Below are positions 53,359-61,792 of a stretch of 64,000 bases of DNA, one piece after another. A program made the translations under genes and the position numbers. The stretch is taken from the NCBI GenBank assembly GCA_035604615.1, contig DATNID010000028.1:1-64000 (forward strand). The letters run 5' to 3'. Position 1 is the first letter of the stretch, and every line of letters starts with the position of its first letter. A model generated the notes under the pieces. The model was not told the DNA's origin and searched no databases. It saw only the letters and a program-made list of their open reading frames with translations. This DNA comes from DATJLY01 sp035604615 (GTDB taxonomy: Bacteria > Pseudomonadota > Alphaproteobacteria > ATCC43930 > CGMCC-115725).

Positions 53359-55149
53359 ATGGAGGCACCGAACGTTCCACGCCGATTGGCTGCGATCCTT
53401 GCCGCAGACGTGGTCGGCTACAGCCGCCTTACCGGCGTCGATGAGGAAGGCACGCTCGCGCGGCTGCGCGGCCTGCGCTACGAGCTCGTCAATCCCGCGA
53501 TCACCAATCATCGCGGCCGCGTGGTGAAGACCACGGGCGACGGCATCCTGATCGAGTTCGCGAGCGTCGTCGATGCCATGCGCTGCGCGCTCGATGTCCA
53601 GCGCGGCATGCCGCCCCGGAACGCGAGCCTCGCGCCGGAAAAGCGCATCGAATTCCGGGTCGGCATCAATGTCGGCGATGTCGTGGTCGAGGGCGATGAT
53701 CTGCTGGGAGAGGCCGTCAATGTCGCGGCGCGGCTCGAAGGCATTGCCGAGGCCGGCGGCATCTGCATTTCCGAGGACGCGTACCGCCAGGTTCGGGGCA
53801 AGGTGGACACGGCGTTCGTCGATCTCGGCGAGCAGGCGCTGAAGAACATCGCGCGGCCGGTGCGGGCCTATCGGGTTGAGATCGGTGCCCGGGAGCCGTC
53901 CCGATCGCCCGCCGCAACGCAAGGCGAGCCGGATCGTCCGATCCTCTCGCTTCCCGACAAGCCTTCGATCGCCGTCCTGCCGTTCGCGAACATGAGCGGC
54001 GATCCCGAGCAGGACTACTTCGCCGACGGCGTCGTCGAGGATATCATCACCGCGCTGTCGCGCATAAAGTGGATGTTCGTGATCGCGCGCAACTCGACCT
54101 TCGTCTTCAAGGGCAAGCCCATCGACGTGAAGCAGGTCGGCCGCGAGCTTGGCGTCCGCTACGTGCTGGAGGGAAGCGTCCGCAAGGCCACAAACCGGGT
54201 GCGCATAACGGGACAGCTCATCGACGCGACCACGGGCACGCATATATGGGCGGACCGCTTCGAGGGAGCGCTGGAGAACATCTTCGAGCTTCAAGATCAA
54301 GTCACCGCAAGCGTCGTCGGCGCCATTGAGCCCGCAATGCGTGCCGCGGATATGTTGCGTGCGCAACCGAAGCCGACATCATCGCTCGACGCATACGATT
54401 ATTACTTGCGCGCTCTTGCCGCGTTTCATCGCACAACGCGCTCGGATATCGCAGACGCACTTGCGATGTGTCGGGCGGCCATCGCCATCGATCAACGTTA
54501 TGCTTCGGCTTACGGCCTTGCGGCGTGGTGCTGCCTGCGGCGCCGGACGCATGGATGGGCCGAGCGTCCCGAGGAGGAGCGGCTGACGGCGGTCGAATTT
54601 GCGCGCTGCGCCATCGATTTCGGCGCAAACGATCCGGAGGCGCTGTGGATGGCTGGTGTCACGCTTCCTTATTTTGTCGGTGATGTTGATCGCGCAGAAG
54701 ACGTGGTCCGTCGATCGCTCGCTCTCAACCAGAACTCGGCGCTGGCGTGGGGTTGTCTCGGATTCGTGCAATGCTATTCAGGTAGCGGCGAAGCGGCCAT
54801 CGCAAGCTTCGAGCGCGGGATTCGCCAAAGTCCCTTGGACCCGGAAGCGTTTACCAACAAATGCGGCATGGCATGGGCGTATTTCGTGGAGGGACGCTAC
54901 GACGAAGCGGTGCAGTGGGCCAACCGCGCATTGCACGAGCAAGCCCACTTCATGGCTTCGCTGAGGGTCAAGGCCGCCGCATGCGGGCTCCTCGGGCGTA
55001 GGGAGGATGCTGAGGAGACGGTTCGCGCGGCATCGGCAATCGACCCCGAAGCGTCGATTGCGAAATGGCTGAAGATCACGCCACTGAAGCGCCCGGATCA
55101 CAAATCCGCGTTTGCCGAGGGACTGCGCCGCGCAGGACTGCGGGAATAA
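53359..55149 (+). CDS. Class III adenylate/guanylate cyclase with TolB-like and TPR domains
   Basis: A 596-residue protein. Cyclase domain at 1-175: metal Asp17 (AADVVGYSRL) and Asp61 (TTGDGILIEF), transition-state pair Asn121/Arg125 (NVAARLEG), so active by sequence. Then the stretch SIAVLPFANMSGDP...DYFADG, shared by rhizobial cyclases and related to FlgO/TolB N-terminal folds, and from about 330 several TPR repeats. No membrane segment, so soluble. Likely makes cAMP. Orthologous types are expanded in Bradyrhizobium and relatives. Codon use in 54300-54750 is somewhat less GC-rich than around. Divergent from mdh. Confidence 0.9.
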   Translation: MEAPNVPRRLAAILAADVVGYSRLTGVDEEGTLARLRGLRYELVNPAITNHRGRVVKTTGDGILIEFASVVDAMRCALDVQRGMPPRNASLAPEKRIEFRVGINVGDVVVEGDDLLGEAVNVAARLEGIAEAGGICISEDAYRQVRGKVDTAFVDLGEQALKNIARPVRAYRVEIGAREPSRSPAATQGEPDRPILSLPDKPSIAVLPFANMSGDPEQDYFADGVVEDIITALSRIKWMFVIARNSTFVFKGKPIDVKQVGRELGVRYVLEGSVRKATNRVRITGQLIDATTGTHIWADRFEGALENIFELQDQVTASVVGAIEPAMRAADMLRAQPKPTSSLDAYDYYLRALAAFHRTTRSDIADALAMCRAAIAIDQRYASAYGLAAWCCLRRRTHGWAERPEEERLTAVEFARCAIDFGANDPEALWMAGVTLPYFVGDVDRAEDVVRRSLALNQNSALAWGCLGFVQCYSGSGEAAIASFERGIRQSPLDPEAFTNKCGMAWAYFVEGRYDEAVQWANRALHEQAHFMASLRVKAAACGLLGRREDAEETVRAASAIDPEASIAKWLKITPLKRPDHKSAFAEGLRRAGLRE

Positions 55150-55159
55150 TCCCCCCCGC

Positions 55160-55984
55160 ATGTCCCCGGACCTGATCTTCTGGCTGGCGCTGGCGGCGAA
55201 GATGGCGGTGGCCGCTGCGTTCGTGGTCCTGGCCACGGTGGCGGCCGAGCGGCTCGGCTCGCTCATCGGCGCGATGGTGGCGACCTTGCCGATCTCGGCG
55301 GGGCCGGCCTACATCTTCCTGGCGCTCGATCACGATGCCGCGTTCATCGCGGCGAGCGCGGCCGCAAGCCTGGTCGCCAACGCCGCGACCATCGTCTTCT
55401 GCACCGTCTACACCGTGACCGCGCAGTCCCGCGGGTTGCTCGCAAGTCTGTCGGCTTCGCTCGGAACCTGGATCGCGCTCGCGGTCCTGTCCCGATCTCT
55501 CGCATGGACGGTGCCCGGCGCGGTCCTTCTCAACGTCCTCGTCCTCGCGGTCTGCATGCCGTTGGTGCGGCGGTTCCGCGCGGCGCCCATGCCGGCGACC
55601 GCGCGCCGGTGGTACGACATCCCACTCCGCGCCGCGATGGTGGCGGCGCTGGTCGCGACGGTGGTGGCCTCGAGCACGCGCGTCGGGCCGTCGCTGACCG
55701 GAATCCTCGCGCTCTTTCCGATCGTGCTGACGAGTCTCATGCTGATCTTTCATCCCCGCATCGGCGGCCCTGCCACCGCGACCATCACCGCCAATGGGCT
55801 CCCGGGCCTCGCGGGCTATGGCGCGGCCTTGCTGGTGCTGGATCTCTTGGCCGTTCCCGCGGGCACGGCGGCCGCGCTGACATTGGCGCTCGGGGTTTCG
55901 ATCGGCTGGAACCTGATCATCCTGGGGCGCCGGCGCGCGCAATCGGCGAAAGTGGCGCGGCTTCCGGCTGGAGGATCGCGATAG
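55160..55984 (+). CDS. Multi-pass membrane protein of unknown function
   Basis: A 274-residue protein with about eight membrane helices in two similar sets (AERLGSLIGAMVATLPISAGPAYIFLAL in the first half, TRVGPSLTGILALFPIVLTSLMLIF in the second), suggesting an internal repeat with a shared G-x4-P pattern (GAMVATLPI, GILALFPIV). No transporter signature that I can name. Start MSPDLIFWLAL at 55160, 10 bp after the cyclase gene and on the same strand, so probably co-transcribed with it. Confidence 0.75.
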   Translation: MSPDLIFWLALAAKMAVAAAFVVLATVAAERLGSLIGAMVATLPISAGPAYIFLALDHDAAFIAASAAASLVANAATIVFCTVYTVTAQSRGLLASLSASLGTWIALAVLSRSLAWTVPGAVLLNVLVLAVCMPLVRRFRAAPMPATARRWYDIPLRAAMVAALVATVVASSTRVGPSLTGILALFPIVLTSLMLIFHPRIGGPATATITANGLPGLAGYGAALLVLDLLAVPAGTAAALTLALGVSIGWNLIILGRRRAQSAKVARLPAGGSR

Positions 55985-56020
55985 CGCGGCGTGTGACGGC
56001 CCGGGAGCTGAAGGTCCTGC
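55982..56020. repeat. Left copy of a 39-bp direct repeat (rhodanese start-like)
   Basis: Matches 57821-57859, the first codons of the rhodanese gene, at 32 of 39 positions, including GTGACGGC and CGGGAGCTGAAGG. The two copies bracket the cluster of small genes at 56063-57729. The left copy is not part of a gene that starts here; it looks like a remnant. Confidence 0.6.
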
Positions 56021-56062
56021 CGGGGTGATTCACTCCCGAACCACGCCCATCGAGTTCTCGCT

Positions 56063-56287
56063 TTAGCGCTTCCGATAGAAGCCGGCTCCGACCAATACGA
56101 TGCCAAGAGCCAGAACGCCCCCGCTCAGGAACGGCGGGATGACGTGCGACGTGCTTTCCGTGGTCTGAAGTTTCAGATCCCCGACTTTGGCCACGTCCTT
56201 GGTCTGCTCGGTCGTGAATATCGGGATCGCGAACCCGATCAGCCCAATAACGATCAAAACCGCTCCAATGAGCGTCAGCCCCTTCAT
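56063..56287 (-). CDS. Small two-helix membrane protein
   Basis: A 74-residue protein with two hydrophobic segments (LTLIGAVLIVIGLIGFAIPIF and FLSGGVLALGIVLVGAGFY) around a polar loop TTEQTKDVAKVGDLKLQTTESTSH. The loop pattern with KVGDLKL is shared by many small proteobacterial membrane proteins of the DUF3185-like kind. Function unknown. Ribosome site GGAGGACAC before the ATG at 56287. Confidence 0.75.
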   Translation of the reverse strand: MKGLTLIGAVLIVIGLIGFAIPIFTTEQTKDVAKVGDLKLQTTESTSHVIPPFLSGGVLALGIVLVGAGFYRKR

Positions 56288-56426
56288 TGTGTCCTCCGCC
56301 GTGCGATGCGATTGCGCCGACGATCACGCCTCGTGAGCCGCCGGATCACGGGAAAACAGCCGACGCGAGCCGAAACGGCGCGACGATATCCGAGCTATGG
56401 ACAAACGGCGATGCGCGCTAGGCCCA

Positions 56427-56591
56427 CTAGCCCCTGAATGCGCCGAACAGCCATAAGACCAGCAGCACGACGAGCACGGTGCCGAGGCCGCCCCCGAACG
56501 CGTGCGGGTAGCCGCCGCCGTAATAGTAGCCGCCGCCGCCGCCCAGCAGCAGGACGAGGATGACGATGACAAGGATGGTCCCGAGAGACAA
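56427..56591 (-). CDS. DUF3309-like very small membrane protein
   Basis: A 54-residue peptide starting with TTG at 56591 after GGAGGAGG (spacing 7): SLGTILVIVILVLLL, then a Gly/Tyr-rich turn (GGGGGYYYGGGYPHAF) and GGLGTVLVVLLVLWLFGAF. The SLGTIL(V/L)I start and the GGLGxVL second helix are those of DUF3309 (about 50 residues, two helices). Function unknown; members are common in Rhizobiales and Rhodospirillales. Too short and with a rare start, so easily missed. Confidence 0.75.
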   Translation of the reverse strand: MSLGTILVIVILVLLLGGGGGYYYGGGYPHAFGGGLGTVLVVLLVLWLFGAFRG

Positions 56592-56815
56592 AGGCGTCCT
56601 CCTCCGCTGGCGGCGACCCCCTGTGAACCGCCGAGGCCTCGACCTTATACCGAAGCGCCCGAACCTGTCACGCGCGCAGGTCGTGGACCGTCTTAAGCGG
56701 CCGGGCGATATGTTGGCTATCAGACAGAAGAAAGGGCGCGGAACGATGATTCGCGTGCCGGTTCGGCCGCTCTCACAGTTCCGGGCTCCGCTCCGTCCGA
56801 GATTATGGCGCGCTC
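56592..56815. other. Non-coding interval between divergent small genes
   Basis: From the DUF3309-like start to the lipoprotein ATG at 56909 is 317 bp. I see no convincing gene; open frames here lack ribosome sites and family resemblance. Apart from the FNR-type site and the possible -10 described separately, I find no clear structure. It is less GC-rich than its surroundings. Confidence 0.5.
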
Positions 56816-56829
56816 TTGATCCACATCAA
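56816..56829 (+). promoter_or_regulatory. FNR/FixK-type binding site
   Basis: TTGATccacATCAA is a perfect match to the TTGAT-N4-ATCAA consensus of FNR/Anr and to the FixK form TTGA-N6-TCAA. Its centre is 86 bp before the lipoprotein ATG. A TATCAG at 56851-56856 (4 of 6) is placed where a -10 would be if the site is centred near -41, as in class II activation. Confidence 0.7.
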
Positions 56830-56908
56830 TGTCCGGGTTGGCGTCTCCTTTATCAGTTCATTTGTGCTCTCAGAGCCGATCGCGGAACCAAACGAAATGG
56901 AGACACAA

Positions 56909-57376
56909 ATGTCACGACACGCAATCTCATGGCGCCATCTCGCAGCGGTGGGCGTCATTGCGTTGCTTGGGGCCTGCGCCCAGACTCCGCCTGCGCCTCC
57001 GCCGGTCGCGTCAAACCCGCCGCCGGTGGCGCCCGGGCCGAACGCCACTTGGTATTCCGTCGCCTTCGACACCGGCAGCTATGTCATCGACGCCAACGGA
57101 CAGAACGTCGTCAACGGCGTGATCGCGTCCCTGCAGCGAAACCCCGCTTCGGTCGCGACGCTCATCGGCAGGACCGACACCGTCGGCAGCAACGATTACA
57201 ACATGCATTTATCGCATCGACGTGCCGACTCCGTGCGCGATGCGATCATTTACGGCGGCAAGCTGGCGCCCGACCGGGTCGAGACGCGCTGGACCGGCGA
57301 AACCCGGCCAAAGGGGTCGATGGCCAATAACACCGCGGCAGCGGAGAACCGGGTCGTCGACATCGCCATCCATTAG
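56909..57376 (+). CDS. OmpA-family lipoprotein
   Basis: A 155-residue protein: lipoprotein signal MSRHAISWRHLAAVGVIALLGAC with acylated Cys23, a Pro-rich linker, and an OmpA C-terminal-like peptidoglycan-binding domain (YSVAFDTGSYVID, VATLIGRTDTVGSNDYNMHLSHRRADSVRDAI in part, ENRVVDIAI). The TDTVGS..YN..LS..RA..V and NRRV-like ENRVV patterns are typical. It would tie the outer membrane to peptidoglycan. ATG at 56909 has GGAGA upstream; an ATG 12 bases earlier is less likely. Carries an FNR-type site upstream. Confidence 0.88.
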   Translation: MSRHAISWRHLAAVGVIALLGACAQTPPAPPPVASNPPPVAPGPNATWYSVAFDTGSYVIDANGQNVVNGVIASLQRNPASVATLIGRTDTVGSNDYNMHLSHRRADSVRDAIIYGGKLAPDRVETRWTGETRPKGSMANNTAAAENRVVDIAIH

Positions 57377-57528
57377 CGCGGCGTCCGAACACGAAAACCG
57401 AGGTCGGCGAATTTCCCGTCGTCGCCCCTGAATAGGACGGCGATGGTGTGCTTCGCCCACCCGCCTGACGATAACCGAAACCGACGCGATTTCGCGCATT
57501 GACGAATCGCTTACTTGTGGAGACGACC

Positions 57529-57729
57529 ATGAAACTACGATTGCTCATCGTTCTCGCCTGTACCTTGCTCGCGGTCTCCGCGTGCGTGGTGGCCCCCTAT
57601 GGTGACGGCGGGTATTACGGCGGCGGGTATTACGGCGGCGGCGGATATTACGGAGGCGGCGGACGTAGCGGTTTTGACGGAGGCGATCAGGACCATCGCG
57701 ATTATGGGCGTCGCGTATGGCATGACTGA
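57529..57729 (+). CDS. Gly/Tyr-rich small lipoprotein
   Basis: A 66-residue protein. Signal MKLRLLIVLACTLLAVSAC with lipobox VSAC; the mature part is a tandem of GGYYGGG units (four, in a 57600-57665 DNA repeat) and a charged tail. Function unknown; similar short Gly/Tyr lipoproteins are found in Alphaproteobacteria. Start ATG 57529 with GGAGA at 5 nt. May be cotranscribed with the OmpA-like gene. Confidence 0.75.
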   Translation: MKLRLLIVLACTLLAVSACVVAPYGDGGYYGGGYYGGGGYYGGGGRSGFDGGDQDHRDYGRRVWHD

Positions 57730-57731
57730 CG

Positions 57732-57761
57732 TTCGGCGCGGATCTTCTTTCGCGGTATAGT
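57732..57761 (+). promoter_or_regulatory. Possible promoter of the rhodanese gene
   Basis: TATAGT at 57756-57761 (5 of 6) with a poor -35 TTCGGC 18 nt upstream. A transcript would start near 57768, 52 nt before the ATG. Call rests mostly on the -10. Confidence 0.35.
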
Positions 57762-57819
57762 GGCGCCCGCGGGGTGAATCGGCGACAGTAGGCGCGATTA
57801 CCGGCGGGAGGCGTGGGCC

Positions 57820-59418
57820 ATGGCGCGGCACGTGACGGCGCGGGAGCTGAAGGCGATGCTCGACGACGCCACCATGCCGGGCGGGCGCGAGCTGGCGCTC
57901 ATCGATCTGCGCGAGGAGCATCCCTATTCGGAGAGTCACCTGCTGCACGCGCGGTCGCTCCCGCTGTCGCGGCTCGAGCTGCGGCTCGCCGCGCTGGTGC
58001 CGCGGCGCGCGACGCGGATCGTGTTGTGCGACGGGGGCGAGGGCCTGGCCGAGCGCGCGGCCATGCTGCTCGCCCGCTTCGGCTATAGCGACGTCGCATT
58101 GCTCGCGGGCGGGATCGAGGCCTGGGACAAGGCCGGATACACGCTCTTCTCCGGCGTCAACGTGCCGAGCAAGGCGTTCGGCGAATTCGTCGAGCACGAC
58201 AGCGCCACGCCCTCGATCGCGCCCGAGGAACTGGAGGCGCTGATGCGCGCGCACGCCGACATGGTGGTGCTCGACAGCCGGCCGTTCGACGAATATTCCC
58301 GCGTCTCGATCCCGACCGGCATCGACGTGCCGGGCGCCGAGCTGGTGCTGCGGGCACGCGACCTGGCGCCCGATCCCGCGACCCTGGTGGTGGTCAATTG
58401 CGCCGGCCGCACGCGCAGCATCATCGGCGCGCAATCGCTGATCGACGCGGGCCTGCCCAACCGCGTGGTGGCGCTCCGGAACGGCACCATGGGCTGGACC
58501 TTGGCGGGCTTCACGCCCGACCATGGCAGTACGCGGCGCGCGCCCGCGCCGTCGGAACAAGCGCTCGCCTGGGCCAAGGAGGCGGCCGCGCGCATCGCCC
58601 AGCGCTGCCGTATCCAGCGCATCGACCGCGCGACGCTCGATGCCTGGCAGGAGGAGCCTGGGCGCACGACCTATCTCTTCGACGTGCGCGATCCCGGCGA
58701 GTACGAGGCCGGGCATGTTCCGGGCGCGGTCTCGGCGCCGGGCGGGCAGCTCGTGCAGGGGACCGACCAGTTCGTCGGCACCTTGGGCGCGCGGCTCGTG
58801 CTGATCGATCCGCTGGAGGTGCGGGCGCTGATGACGGCGTCATGGCTCAAGCGCATGGGCTGGGACGACGTCTTTGTGCTGCCCGAGGAGGGACGCGAGA
58901 CCGGGCGGCCCGGCCCGTTCGTGCTCGGCCTCGACGACGAGCCGGTGCCGGCGATCGACGCCGCGTGGCTCGCCGACCTCATTGCCGGCGGCGATGTGCG
59001 CGTTGTCGATCTCTCCACCAGCCGCGCCTATCGCGAGGGCCATATCGAGGGCGCATGGTTCGCGATCCGCGCCCGCCTCGACGTCGCGCTGCCGCGCGTG
59101 CCGGCGGGCGGGACCCTTGTGCTCACGTCGGAGGACGGCGTGCTGGCGCGGCTCGCGGTGGGCGAGGCGCAGGCGCTGGGGCGCGACCCGGTGCTCCATC
59201 TCGAGGGCGGCAACCGCGCCTGGGCGGCGTCAGGTGGCGCGCTTGTTGCGGGCGCGGGCGCGATGGCGGACGAGCCGCTGGATTTGTGGCTCAAGGCTTA
59301 CGAGCGCGCGAGCGGCGTCCGGGAGGCGATGGTCGACTATCTCCAGTGGGAGGTCGAGCTGATCAACCGCATCGCGGAGGACGGCACCTGCCACTTCTCG
59401 CCGCTGCCGCCGGCGTGA
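57820..59418 (+). CDS. Four-domain rhodanese-related sulfurtransferase
   Basis: A 532-residue protein made of four rhodanese domains (about 5-110, 130-240, 260-360, 375-485) and a helical tail. The persulfide Cys is present in domain 1 (Cys70, VLCDGG) and domain 2 (Cys194, NCAGRTRS), but absent from domain 3 (LIDPLE) and domain 4 (TSEDG). Domains 1 and 2 may work in sequence, while 3 and 4 likely bind partners. Multi-domain rhodaneses of this length are known in Alphaproteobacteria, often near cysteine dioxygenase, which is not seen here. Ribosome site GGGAGG. Convergent with zapE. Confidence 0.9.
   Translation: MARHVTARELKAMLDDATMPGGRELALIDLREEHPYSESHLLHARSLPLSRLELRLAALVPRRATRIVLCDGGEGLAERAAMLLARFGYSDVALLAGGIEAWDKAGYTLFSGVNVPSKAFGEFVEHDSATPSIAPEELEALMRAHADMVVLDSRPFDEYSRVSIPTGIDVPGAELVLRARDLAPDPATLVVVNCAGRTRSIIGAQSLIDAGLPNRVVALRNGTMGWTLAGFTPDHGSTRRAPAPSEQALAWAKEAAARIAQRCRIQRIDRATLDAWQEEPGRTTYLFDVRDPGEYEAGHVPGAVSAPGGQLVQGTDQFVGTLGARLVLIDPLEVRALMTASWLKRMGWDDVFVLPEEGRETGRPGPFVLGLDDEPVPAIDAAWLADLIAGGDVRVVDLSTSRAYREGHIEGAWFAIRARLDVALPRVPAGGTLVLTSEDGVLARLAVGEAQALGRDPVLHLEGGNRAWAASGGALVAGAGAMADEPLDLWLKAYERASGVREAMVDYLQWEVELINRIAEDGTCHFSPLPPA
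57821..57859. repeat. Right copy of the 39-bp direct repeat, within the rhodanese gene
   Basis: Codons 1-13 of the rhodanese gene; partner of 55982-56020 at 32 of 39 positions. Reading frames of the copies agree (VTARELK in both), so the left copy is a decayed duplicate of the rhodanese start. Confidence 0.6.
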
Positions 59419-59422
59419 GGGC

Positions 59423-60565
59423 TCACGCCTGCCGCCGGATGTAGTCGTCGCTCTGCATCTCGATGAGGCGCGAGACGGTGCGCTCGAACTCGAAGGCGCC
59501 GTCGCCGGCTTCGTAAAGCGCGGCGGGCGGCGCCTCGGCCGAGGCGATCAAATTGCCGTGAGCCTCGTAGAGCGTGTCGATGAACATGTTGAAGCGCTTG
59601 GCCTCGTTGCGCTGGTCCGGGCCCATGCGCGGGATGCAAGCGACCACGAAGCTGCGGAAGTTGCGGCAGAGGGCGAGATAGTCGGCCGGGCCCAACGCCG
59701 CGCCGCACAGTTGGGCGAAATCGAACCAGGCCACGCCCTTGGCCGCGCGCGGCACGGCGAGGGTGCGGCCTTGCACCACGAGGCTAGCGCGCTCCCCGCT
59801 CGCGCCGCCGGTGAGATCGGCGAAGGCGGCCTCGAGCGCACCCAGCGCGCACCCATCCGCGGGCACGAAGAAGACCTGGCGGCCGACGAAGCGCTCGAGC
59901 CGATAGTCGCGCGCGCCTTCGAGCTCGAGCACGTCGAGCCTGTCCTTGAGCAGCTCGATGAACGGCACGAAGCGTTCGCGCTGCAGCCCGTCCTTGTAGA
60001 GCTCGTCGGGCGGGCGGTTCGAGGTCGCGACCACCACCACGCCGGCCGCGAACAGAGCGGTGAAGAGCCGGCCCAGGATCATCGCGTCGGCGATGTCGGC
60101 GACCTGGAACTCGTCGAAGCACAGCAGCGTCGCCTCGGCGGCCAGGTCGCGCGCGACCGGGGCGATGGGGTCGCCCTTCTCCTCGCGGCGGCGATGGATG
60201 CGGGCGTGCACGTCCTGCATGAACTCGTAGAAATGCACGCGTCGCTTCTTCGCCATGGCGACGCAGTCGAAGAACATGTCCATCAGCATGCTCTTGCCGC
60301 GCCCGACCTTGCCGAAGATATAGAGCCCCAGCGGCGCCGGCTCCGGCGCCTCGGCGAGGCCCAGCCGCACGCGCCAGCCGCTCTCGCCGTGGCCGGGCTG
60401 ATATTCGGCGAGCGCGCGCGCCAGGCTCTGCAGCTTCATCGCCGCCAGCTCTTGCGCCGGGTCGTGCAAGAGCTCGCCGCGGGCATGCCAGGCGCGGTAG
60501 CGCGCGAGCGGACCGCCGAACGCGGCGAGATCGGAGGAAAATTCGGGCTGGCTCGAAGGCGGCAT
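59423..60565 (-). CDS. zapE: Cell division ATPase ZapE (AFG1 family)
   Basis: A 380-residue AAA+-like ATPase: Walker A GKVGRGKSMLMD, Walker B LLCFDEFQVADIADA, sensor SNRPPDELYKDGLQRERF. Starts MPPSSQPEFSSDLAAF after a modest ribosome site. ZapE destabilises FtsZ polymers during division, and the mitochondrial AFG1 helps in protein quality control. The minus-strand frame stays open far upstream (to 62419) but that part opposes three clear genes. In alphaproteobacteria zapE is often just before mdh; here six genes separate them. Confidence 0.94.
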   Translation of the reverse strand: MPPSSQPEFSSDLAAFGGPLARYRAWHARGELLHDPAQELAAMKLQSLARALAEYQPGHGESGWRVRLGLAEAPEPAPLGLYIFGKVGRGKSMLMDMFFDCVAMAKKRRVHFYEFMQDVHARIHRRREEKGDPIAPVARDLAAEATLLCFDEFQVADIADAMILGRLFTALFAAGVVVVATSNRPPDELYKDGLQRERFVPFIELLKDRLDVLELEGARDYRLERFVGRQVFFVPADGCALGALEAAFADLTGGASGERASLVVQGRTLAVPRAAKGVAWFDFAQLCGAALGPADYLALCRNFRSFVVACIPRMGPDQRNEAKRFNMFIDTLYEAHGNLIASAEAPPAALYEAGDGAFEFERTVSRLIEMQSDDYIRRQA

Positions 60566-60632
60566 GGACGGGCACACTCTTAGCCGAAATCGCCGGGCGG
60601 GGCAAAACCGGCGGCGCCGATGGAGGTGCGGA

Positions 60633-60833
60633 ATGGACGAGGACAAGCTCAATGTCGAGGTGCGCAAGTTCCTCAAGCTGGTGGGCATCACCTCGCAGCG
60701 CGAGATCGAGCGCGCGGTGGGCGACGCCGCATCGCGGCTCGCGCCGGGGACCGTGCTCAAGGCGAAAATGCGGCTGACCCTGCCGGAACTCGGCCTCAGC
60801 CACGAGATCGACGGCGAGATCGCGGTGGATTGA
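60633..60833 (+). CDS. DUF6494 family small protein
   Basis: A 66-residue soluble protein: MDEDKLNVEVRKFLKLVGITSQREIERAV, then LAPGTVLKAKMRLTLPELGLSHEIDGEIAVD. Both halves match the DUF6494 family of small alphaproteobacterial proteins with no known role. Start ATG follows GGAGG (GGAGGTGCGG). Divergent from zapE, 67 bp. Confidence 0.85.
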   Translation: MDEDKLNVEVRKFLKLVGITSQREIERAVGDAASRLAPGTVLKAKMRLTLPELGLSHEIDGEIAVD

Positions 60834-60880
60834 GCGCGCCCGATCGCAGATAATCCCGCCCTCATCCTGGGAGGCACATC

Positions 60881-61762
60881 ATGGCGGACGGCACGGGCTT
60901 CCCGCCCGGCGTGGCGGAGAAGATCAAGGCGATCGGCGCGCGGTTCGGCGAGGAAATCCTGGCCCAGATGCGCGAGATATACACGCCGCTGGTGCGGGGG
61001 CAATCGGCGGCGGGCGTGACGGTCACGGCGGACATCGCCTATGGCAAAGATCCGCGCCAGAAGCTCGATCTCTACCGGCCCGGAGGAAGCCGGCTGCCGG
61101 TGCTGGTCTACATGCCCGGCGGCGGCTATGTCGGCGGCGACAAGAACATGGATGGCGTGTTCTACCGCAACCTCGGCCTTTATTTCGCGCGCCACGGCTA
61201 TCTGACGGTGGTCGCGAATTATCGCCTCGCGCCGGCCCATGGCTGGCCCGCGGGCACGCAGGACACAGGGAGCGCCATCGCCTGGGCGCGCAGGGAGGCG
61301 GAGGCCCATGGCGGCGATGCCGGACGGCTCTTCCTGTTCGGGCAATCGGCGGGCGCTTCGCATGCCGCGAGTTACCTGTTCGATCCGCAATTCCATCCGG
61401 CCTCGGGCGCGGGCGTTACCGCTTGCGTGCTGATGAGCGGCGGCACCTATCGCATTCCGCCCAATCCGACGCCCAACGCCGTCGCCTATTTCGGCGCCGA
61501 CGCCAGCCAGTATGAGGCGCGCTCGGCCCTCACCCATGTCGGCAAGAGCAAGGTGCCGCTGTTCCTTTCCGTCGCCGAGTACGATCCGGGGGCGCTGACC
61601 GCGCCGACCTTCGACCTCGCCCGCGCGGTCTCGCTGCGGGACGGCAAGGCGCCGCAGTTCACCTTCTTCCGCGGCCACAACCACGTCTCGACGGTGCAGA
61701 GCCTGGGCTCGAGCCAGGACGACGTGGGCGCGCGGGTGCGGGAGTTCCTGGGCGGGTTCTGA
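60881..61762 (+). CDS. Alpha/beta hydrolase, hormone-sensitive-lipase-like esterase
   Basis: A 293-residue esterase. Triad Ser156 (GQSAGAS), Asp235 (EYDPG) and His268 (GHNHVS). The oxyanion loop, normally HGGG, reads PGGG (YMPGGGYVGG), a modest departure. Starts MADGTGFPPGVAEKIKAIG with a helical cap. Substrate unknown. Ribosome site GGGAGG. Followed by the hydrolase-cyclase gene 30 bp later on the same strand. Confidence 0.88.
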   Translation: MADGTGFPPGVAEKIKAIGARFGEEILAQMREIYTPLVRGQSAAGVTVTADIAYGKDPRQKLDLYRPGGSRLPVLVYMPGGGYVGGDKNMDGVFYRNLGLYFARHGYLTVVANYRLAPAHGWPAGTQDTGSAIAWARREAEAHGGDAGRLFLFGQSAGASHAASYLFDPQFHPASGAGVTACVLMSGGTYRIPPNPTPNAVAYFGADASQYEARSALTHVGKSKVPLFLSVAEYDPGALTAPTFDLARAVSLRDGKAPQFTFFRGHNHVSTVQSLGSSQDDVGARVREFLGGF

Positions 61763-61792
61763 GCAACATTCAGTCCCTGGGGGAGGACTGCA

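Noticed and set aside
57600..57665. Short tandem repeats that could suggest a CRISPR-like or satellite array
   Set aside because: They encode GGYYGGG units inside a lipoprotein gene, have no spacers, and keep frame.
55982..57859. Direct repeats as attachment sites of an integrative element
   Set aside because: No integrase or transposase in the interval and the right copy is coding sequence; remnant duplication fits better.
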